The notes under the pieces: generated by a model
What the model was told of the DNA's origin: nothing
Database searches by the model: none
Seen by the model: only the letters and a program-made list of their open reading frames with translations
Made by a program: the position numbers and the translations under genes
NCBI RefSeq assembly: GCF_041431135.1
Contig: NZ_CP107799.1
Coordinates: forward strand, 682,001-746,000
Length of the DNA stretch: 64,000 bases
Source: Streptomyces sp. NBC_00554
Lineage (GTDB): Bacteria; Actinomycetota; Actinomycetes; Streptomycetales; Streptomycetaceae
Reading direction: 5' to 3'
In this document: positions 59,435 through 64,000 of the stretch, piece after piece
Position numbering within the stretch: position 1 is the first letter of the stretch
How the letters are laid out: every line of letters starts with the position of its first letter

Positions 59435-60991
59435 GTGACCCGGCATGCGCAACGGGCGGTGGTCCACCGTTCCGCCCCACCCCGAGCCGGCGTTGCGATG
59501 TCTGCCGAGGCCACGTCGTGGCTCTCCGCCAGGTCGTCAGGTGCGCCCCTGGCTCCGATGATGCGGTCGACGATGGAGGGGCTGCTCGGGTACGACCTGA
59601 GCGACGTCCGGATCCATAGTGACGGGGCGGCCGCGACGTCGGCCCGTCGGATGGAGGCCCGTGCCTACACCGTGGGAGACGACATCGTCCTCGGCGGCGA
59701 CGTCCCGTCGCTGCGGACGCGTGCCGGACAGCACGCGCTCGCACACGAGCTGATCCACGTCGTTCAGCAGCGGCTCGGGGGACCTGCGGCCGGAGCCGAG
59801 GTCGACAGCCCGTTCGAGCAAGACGCGGAGGCGGCCGCAATGGCGTTGGCGGACGGCCGCAAGCCGCCACCAGTCGTCCGCGGGACGGCAGTCGGTGTCG
59901 CACGGCAACCGATGGACCCGCGGCACGCCCGCGGATACGCGGGCGAGCAGGCGATGGGGTTCACGCACTACAAAGAGTCCGAGGGCTGGATCTTCTTCGA
60001 AGGCCCCAGCGGCGCAGGCGGTCACGGCGTGACGCAGTCGGGCTTCGACGGCGTCGCCTACAACACCCGGACCGGCGAGGTGCACCTGGCCGACAACAAG
60101 TCCCTCGCAGTCACCGGGAATGTCAGCAGCGCCACCGCGATCGACCCGGCTCGGAACCTGGGGAAGAACCTTGACGGCCTGATCCAGCGGGTCGAGGCCA
60201 CGAAGGACGTGCCGGGGCGCATCCGGCTGCTCGGGCTGCTTCGGCAGACGAGGGCGGCCCTCACCACGGGCAAGCCCCTCCCGCCCGCGGTCAAGCTCGT
60301 CGTCACGAGCGAGGGCGGCCGGACGACGGGCGTGTCAGCCAGGCTCGCGGCCGCAGGTGTCGAGCATCTGCCGCCGAAACCGGCGCCGTCGGCCCCCCTC
60401 CCCCCACCCCCGTCGACCTCCGCCCCGACCGCGAAACCCACACCGACGCCGAGCACCCCGCCACCCGTCGAGGTACCGCAGACACCCACAGCGACGCCCA
60501 CGACGGCGCCCGTCGTCGAACCGTCACCCACGACAGCGCCGGTCGTCGAACCGTCACCGACGCCGGTGGTCACGCCGTCGATGCGGCCCGCGTCTCCCTG
60601 GAGAGCCGGACTCAAGGCCGGTGGACAGGCACTGGCGTGGGCCCTTGTCTTCGCGGGGCTGAGCTACTTGGTCCACAAGCGGCTCGCCGAGCAACTGGAG
60701 CGGGACATCGACATGTCGAGGCAGGGCTCGATGCCATGGGCCCGCCGCACGAAGGCCGACAACCCTTCGAAGCCCGTATACCTCACGATCACAGTGCGCT
60801 CGGAGGAGTACAGCCGGTACGTCCCGCTCCTCGGCTGGATGCCCGAGAGCCCCCGGCTGTTCCTGGCGGGGATCGAGATCAGCGACAGGAACGTCGACCC
60901 GCCGTCCGTCGTCGTCGAGGACCACAGCCTGGACATACTGCGCCCCGGGAAGACCGTCACCGTGACCTACAGCGAGCTCAGGATTCCCTGA
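59435..60991 (+). CDS. DUF4157 metalloprotease-domain protein with possible nuclease domain and membrane segment
   Basis: The ~518-residue protein starts at GTG 59435 behind GAGAGGGG. Residues ~40-135 form a DUF4157 domain: MMRSTMEGLLGYDLSDVRIH, the AYTVGDDIVLG strand and the HExxH motif HELIH (104-108) followed by VVQQR. DUF4157 is common in proteins loaded by extracellular contractile injection systems. The middle domain (~175-310) contains GFDGVAY (D205) and HLADNK (D220, K222), a D...DxK spacing compatible with a PD-(D/E)xK nuclease. A Pro/Thr linker with two PVVEPSPT repeats, a membrane helix (GGQALAWALVFAGLSYLV) and ~100 C-terminal residues follow. No other injection-system gene is in the window. 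The nuclease reading is inference. Confidence 0.65.
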   Translation: MTRHAQRAVVHRSAPPRAGVAMSAEATSWLSARSSGAPLAPMMRSTMEGLLGYDLSDVRIHSDGAAATSARRMEARAYTVGDDIVLGGDVPSLRTRAGQHALAHELIHVVQQRLGGPAAGAEVDSPFEQDAEAAAMALADGRKPPPVVRGTAVGVARQPMDPRHARGYAGEQAMGFTHYKESEGWIFFEGPSGAGGHGVTQSGFDGVAYNTRTGEVHLADNKSLAVTGNVSSATAIDPARNLGKNLDGLIQRVEATKDVPGRIRLLGLLRQTRAALTTGKPLPPAVKLVVTSEGGRTTGVSARLAAAGVEHLPPKPAPSAPLPPPPSTSAPTAKPTPTPSTPPPVEVPQTPTATPTTAPVVEPSPTTAPVVEPSPTPVVTPSMRPASPWRAGLKAGGQALAWALVFAGLSYLVHKRLAEQLERDIDMSRQGSMPWARRTKADNPSKPVYLTITVRSEEYSRYVPLLGWMPESPRLFLAGIEISDRNVDPPSVVVEDHSLDILRPGKTVTVTYSELRIP

Positions 60992-61047
60992 CCCAGCCGC
61001 CCCGGCCCAGGAAAATCACCTTCTTCAGGCTGATCCGCGAGGTGACG

Positions 61048-61731
61048 TCACTGGCCGCCGTCGCAGTGCGGGTTGTCGTCCGGATCCCACCCCGCGGGCC
61101 GCAGGAACCCCAGCAACTGCCGGACGAGTTCCTCGACCACCTCGTCGAGGGTCGCGTCCACCCACCCGGCGTTCCAGTCGTGGAGCAGCCCGTTCACGCT
61201 GCCGATGAAGGCCGTCGCGGCGAGGCGGTAGTCGCGTGGTGCGGCCTCGCCGCGGACGGCGGCCGCGGCCGCCTCCGCGCAGATGAACTCCACCCAGCGG
61301 GAACGGCGGGCCAGCCGTTGTTCCTCCAACCGTGGGCTCACGCCGATGATTTCGACGAAGGTGATGCGGATGCGGCGCGGATCGCTCGTCACGTTCGCTG
61401 CGTAGGCACGGAAGATCGCGGTGGCGCGCTCGGGAAGCGGCAGGTCCCCCGCTTCGGCGAGGGCGGCGAGGGCGGCCCCCTCGGCCCAGTCGTTGACCTG
61501 GAGGTGCAGGGCGGCCAGGACGTCTTCGAGGGTGCGGAACTCCTCGTAGAACTGACGGGTCGACAGGCCCGCCGCCTCACTCAGTGCGGCGACCGTCGTG
61601 GACCTGAAGCCCAGGCTGTCGCCGAACAGTTGGAGTCCTGCTTCCAGGAAACGGCGGCGGCGCTCGGCCTGCCGCTCCTCGGCGGTTCTGCCCCCGTAAC
61701 GGCCTGTCGGCTGTTTGAGCCTGCCCGCCAC
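61048..61731 (-). CDS. TetR family transcriptional regulator
   Basis: The 227-residue protein has a long basic N-terminus and the TetR HTH (RRRRFLEAGLQLFGDSLGFRSTTVAALSEAAGLSTRQFYEEFRTLEDVLAAL, residues ~25-75), then a helical ligand domain. The GTG at 61731 follows GGAGGGAGG at short spacing, a better start than the upstream ATG at 61776. Three palindromes with TGAAC/GTTCA or CTTACT/AGTAAG half-sites lie in the 198 bp between it and the divergent beta-propeller gene, so it probably controls itself and that gene. Ligand unknown. Confidence 0.87.
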   Translation of the reverse strand: MAGRLKQPTGRYGGRTAEERQAERRRRFLEAGLQLFGDSLGFRSTTVAALSEAAGLSTRQFYEEFRTLEDVLAALHLQVNDWAEGAALAALAEAGDLPLPERATAIFRAYAANVTSDPRRIRITFVEIIGVSPRLEEQRLARRSRWVEFICAEAAAAAVRGEAAPRDYRLAATAFIGSVNGLLHDWNAGWVDATLDEVVEELVRQLLGFLRPAGWDPDDNPHCDGGQ

Positions 61732-61753
61732 GCGTCCTCCCTCCGTCCATCCG

Positions 61754-61766
61754 GTGAACCGTTCAC
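61754..61766. promoter_or_regulatory. Palindrome GTGAACCGTTCAC before the TetR gene
   Basis: Six-bp arms around a central C, 23 bp upstream of the GTG start of the TetR gene; a likely operator for autoregulation. Confidence 0.55.
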
Positions 61767-61818
61767 GCTCCGGCAATTTTGTCGTGTACGGACCCTTGTG
61801 AAGAGGGCCGCCCCCTCC

Positions 61819-61834
61819 TTACTTTCCAGTAAGT
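61819..61834. promoter_or_regulatory. Palindrome CTTACT-ttcc-AGTAAG in the divergent promoter region
   Basis: Six-bp arms with a 4-bp spacer, of the kind bound by TetR-family proteins, midway between the TetR and beta-propeller genes. Confidence 0.5.
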
Positions 61835-61839
61835 CAACT

Positions 61840-61861
61840 CTGAACGCGCGCCTGTTCAGAT
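61840..61861. promoter_or_regulatory. Inverted repeat TCTGAAC ... GTTCAGA
   Basis: Seven-bp arms with an 8-bp spacer, 69 bp upstream of the beta-propeller start; the TGAAC half-site is shared with the palindrome at 61754-61766. Confidence 0.5.
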
Positions 61862-61929
61862 TCTCCCTTGTCATGCGCTTGCCACAGGCAACTTTCCACC
61901 CGCACTCCCCACCTACGACAGGGACCCAC

Positions 61930-63183
61930 ATGTCTGTCCTCAGACCCAGACGCCTTTGCTCCGTCGCCGTCGCGCTCGCCCTCACTCTCGGCGGTACGGC
62001 CACCGCCGCCACCGCGCAGAGTTCCGCAGCCGCCGAGCTGCGCGAGGTGATGTTCGTGGGCAACAACTGGGACGGCACCGCCGATGTCATCAAGTCCACC
62101 GGTGACTTCGCGAAGATCGGCCGGATCAACGTCGTGCCGGACAAGGAAGCCCGGCTGGCCGCGATCAACGCCGATCCGATCAAGTGGATCTACTTCCTCG
62201 CCATTCGCAACGGCGTCGGGGAGGGCCACGACCAGTTCGTCGACGACATGTACTCCACGCCCGACGGCAAGTCGATGGTCGTCTCCCGCCCGAGCTTCGC
62301 CGATGTCGTCTCCATCGACCTCGCCACCGGGAACATCAACTGGCGCTTCGCCGTGTCCGGTTACCGCTCCGACCACATGGCGGTTTCTCCGGACGGCACC
62401 CGTGTCGCGGTCTCCGCCTCGACCGGGAACACCGTGCACGTCCTCGACATCAACACCGGCAAGCAGCTCGGCTCCTTCGCCACCGGTGACAAGCCGCACG
62501 AGAACATCTTCACGAGCGACGGCAAGTACATCTGGAACATGGCCATCGGTGACGTCAACACCGCCCTCGACGACCCGTGGCTGGACTGGACGAAGGGCAA
62601 CCGGTACATCACCGTCGTCGACGCGGCCACCTTCCAGCAGGTCAAGGTGATCGACATGCGTCAGCGGCTGGACGCGATCGGTCTCACGGACTACTCCGAC
62701 GCGGTACGGCCCGCCGCGTTCAGCGCCGACGAGTCCAAGCTGTACTTCCAGGTGTCGTTCTTCAACGGCTTCCTGGAGTACGACATCGCCTCCGACAGGA
62801 TCACCCGGGTGAAGACCCTCCCGAAGAACCCGGCGACCAGCACGGACCGCACCACCTGGGTCAACGACTCCCGCCACCACGGCATTTCGATCAACCCCGC
62901 GGGCACCAAGCTGTGCATCGCGGGCACGATGGACGACTACGCGACCGTCGTGGACCGGGCGACCCTCCAGGAGGGCCCGCTCGTCACCGCCTCCAAGCCG
63001 TACTGGGCGACCGTCAGCGGTGACGGCAAGTCCTGTGTCATCTCCGAGAGCGGCGCCGACCAGGTCACCGCCATCGACTTCGCCACTGGGCTGAAGACGG
63101 TGTCGGTGCCGGTCGGCGACCACCCCCAGCGCGTTCGCCTCGGCCATGTGGAGGCGAACTGGTCGGCTCCGTCGGCTAGTTGA
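61930..63183 (+). CDS. Secreted YncE-like beta-propeller protein
   Basis: The 417-residue protein has a signal peptide (SVAVALALTLGGTATAATAQ, mature from about residue 31) and repeated blades of the YVTN/YncE type: VSIDLATGNINWRF, HMAVSPDGTRVAVSASTGNTVHVLDINTGKQLGSF, HENIFTSDGKYIWNM and YWATVSGDGKSCVISESGADQVTAIDF. The D-x-TG and SPDG turns place it in the seven-bladed propeller family; its binding partner is unknown. ATG 61930 follows AGGGA. It is divergent from a TetR gene with three palindromes between them, so it is probably induced by a ligand. Its last codons overlap the end of the convergent glycosidase gene by 8 bp. Confidence 0.85.
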   Translation: MSVLRPRRLCSVAVALALTLGGTATAATAQSSAAAELREVMFVGNNWDGTADVIKSTGDFAKIGRINVVPDKEARLAAINADPIKWIYFLAIRNGVGEGHDQFVDDMYSTPDGKSMVVSRPSFADVVSIDLATGNINWRFAVSGYRSDHMAVSPDGTRVAVSASTGNTVHVLDINTGKQLGSFATGDKPHENIFTSDGKYIWNMAIGDVNTALDDPWLDWTKGNRYITVVDAATFQQVKVIDMRQRLDAIGLTDYSDAVRPAAFSADESKLYFQVSFFNGFLEYDIASDRITRVKTLPKNPATSTDRTTWVNDSRHHGISINPAGTKLCIAGTMDDYATVVDRATLQEGPLVTASKPYWATVSGDGKSCVISESGADQVTAIDFATGLKTVSVPVGDHPQRVRLGHVEANWSAPSAS

Positions 63184-64000
63184 ACTTCGTCGCAGCCCAG
63201 GACGCCAGTTCGGTCCGGGCCGCGCTCAGCAGAGTGGCGGACGGAGCGGTCGCCCCGTTCGTGACCAGCGCGTAGTGCAGAGTCCCCGAGCCGGCAGCGG
63301 TGAGCAGGAGGCGGCGGCTTCCGGTGCCGCCCGGCTCGGGGGCCACCGCGATCGGGGTCGTCGTGGTGTACGAGGGCGGGGTGGCGGTCGTACCGAGGTC
63401 GGAGACGACTGTGGTGGACGACGTCGGGAAGGACGCCGGGAGATGGAGTTCCGTGGGAGCGCTCGTGCCGTCGGAACGCCAGACCAGAAGGCTGTACTGA
63501 CCTGATCCCACGAGCTGGGAGACATTGGGCAGGGAGCTCGGAACCGGGTTCCAGGTCAGCGTCGTGGAACCGTCCCGCGACCGGTCCTCGTAGGTGAAGG
63601 CGACCGCCGTGCCCGCCGTGGCGCTGGGATAGACGCGGTCCAGCAGGCGGGCGTCCTGGCGCAGCACGACCGTACCCGAGTCGTCGAGGCGTACGGCGGA
63701 GAGGTCCTCGTCGTTCCAGGCGTCACCGGTGGTCAGGACCTTGTCCGGGTTGTCGTTCATCAGCTCGTGATGGCGGCCGTTGTAGATGTCCCACTGCCAC
63801 TGGGTGGCGGAGAGGACCGGGCCGGAGGCGGACGGATTGGACCACCAACTCGCGCCCGGCTGGCGGGAGTCGAAGGCCTGGTACATCGCCTTGAGGACGG
63901 TCGGTGCCTTGTCCGAGACCGACCCGGCCAGCGGGTGGCCGAACTCGCTGATGGTCGCCGTCGTGCCGGCGGCCGACGCCCGGTCGCGCACCGTCCCGAA
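63176..64000 (-). CDS. GH5-like (endoglycoceramidase-type) glycosidase, N-terminus beyond the window
   Basis: The frame is open through the right edge, so only the C-terminal ~275 residues are seen. They begin in the catalytic barrel: TISEFGHPLAGS matches the nucleophile Glu segment of GH5 enzymes (xEFG), followed by a GPVLSATQWQWDIYNGRHHELMN segment where GH5 members end the barrel. After it comes a beta-rich C-terminal domain of ~150 residues (SGQYSLLVWRSDGTSAPTELHLPASFPTSSTTVVSDLG) resembling the added domain of endoglycosylceramidases. It would cleave a sugar from a lipid or polysaccharide. Signal peptide and acid/base Glu lie outside. Confidence 0.75.
   Translation of the reverse strand, partial: FGTVRDRASAAGTTATISEFGHPLAGSVSDKAPTVLKAMYQAFDSRQPGASWWSNPSASGPVLSATQWQWDIYNGRHHELMNDNPDKVLTTGDAWNDEDLSAVRLDDSGTVVLRQDARLLDRVYPSATAGTAVAFTYEDRSRDGSTTLTWNPVPSSLPNVSQLVGSGQYSLLVWRSDGTSAPTELHLPASFPTSSTTVVSDLGTTATPPSYTTTTPIAVAPEPGGTGSRRLLLTAAGSGTLHYALVTNGATAPSATLLSAARTELASWAATKFN

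Noticed and set aside
59435..60991. A full extracellular contractile injection system
   Set aside because: Only the DUF4157 protein is present; no sheath, tube, baseplate or AAA+ genes lie in the window.

Overview
The window is high-GC actinobacterial DNA. The best fit is a Streptomyces or close relative. The signs are GC-rich third codon positions, many GTG/TTG starts, ATGA/GTGA start-stop overlaps, several -10 boxes lying 7 nt before a start codon (leaderless transcripts), a mycothiol-dependent formaldehyde dehydrogenase, a LAxTG sortase substrate, twin pectate lyases, and rare TTA codons in at least two genes. I see no tRNA, rRNA, CRISPR array, insertion sequence or prophage.

Layout. (1) 1-13.5 kb, all minus strand: a tightly coupled exopolysaccharide operon. 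In transcription order it holds a priming sugar transferase, an AlgD-like nucleotide-sugar dehydrogenase, a GT4 glycosyltransferase, two Wzz-like co-polymerase proteins, an AsnB-type amidotransferase, a two-domain oxidoreductase, a heparinase II/III-like protein and a lipoprotein cut by the left edge. Its leader region is long and hairpin-rich, next to about 0.7 kb without a convincing gene. (2) 14.5-18.5 kb: a DUF5519-like protein, a signal-less SBP3 protein, a LAxTG surface protein, and a TetR regulator sharing palindromic operators with a Zn-ribbon/OB-fold gene. (3) 18.5-23.2 kb: a plant-cell-wall group with PL3 and PL1 pectate lyases under a promoter carrying an operator in its spacer, a membrane-tethered ECF sigma factor ending in an AbfB sugar-binding domain, and a secreted Cys-rich protein. 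(4) 23.2-35.7 kb: mixed metabolism (F420/PPOX protein, acid phosphatase, NDH-2, membrane-anchored trypsin-like protease, L,D-transpeptidase, MocR regulator with a PLP decarboxylase, SDRs, mycothiol-linked formaldehyde detoxification).

(5) 35.8-43.8 kb, all minus strand: a variant of the Nit1C cluster (MSMEG_0565-0572 / sll0783-0787 families), known from nitrogen-starvation and cyanide-assimilation work. It has flavoprotein, amidohydrolase, Sll0783-like protein, radical SAM protein, GNAT-AIR-synthase fusion, two tandem carbon-nitrogen hydrolases and a glycosyltransferase. One of the two hydrolases has lost the catalytic Cys and Glu. A perfect palindrome lies in the divergent promoter region. 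(6) 44-57.7 kb: ABC exporter, aldehyde dehydrogenase, small secreted protein, SnoaL-like and repeat proteins, folD behind a ZTP riboswitch, MmyB-like and LysR regulators, an esterase, DJ-1/PfpI proteins, and a class I isoprenoid synthase with an altered second metal motif. (7) 57.8-64 kb: a response-regulator remnant, a GT with a TTA codon, a DUF4157 metalloprotease-domain protein with a possible PD-(D/E)xK nuclease domain and a transmembrane segment, a TetR gene divergent from a secreted beta-propeller protein, and the 3' part of a GH5-like glycosidase.

Functions are read from family motifs by eye. Start codons were chosen from ribosome-binding sites and coupling, and no database search was possible.
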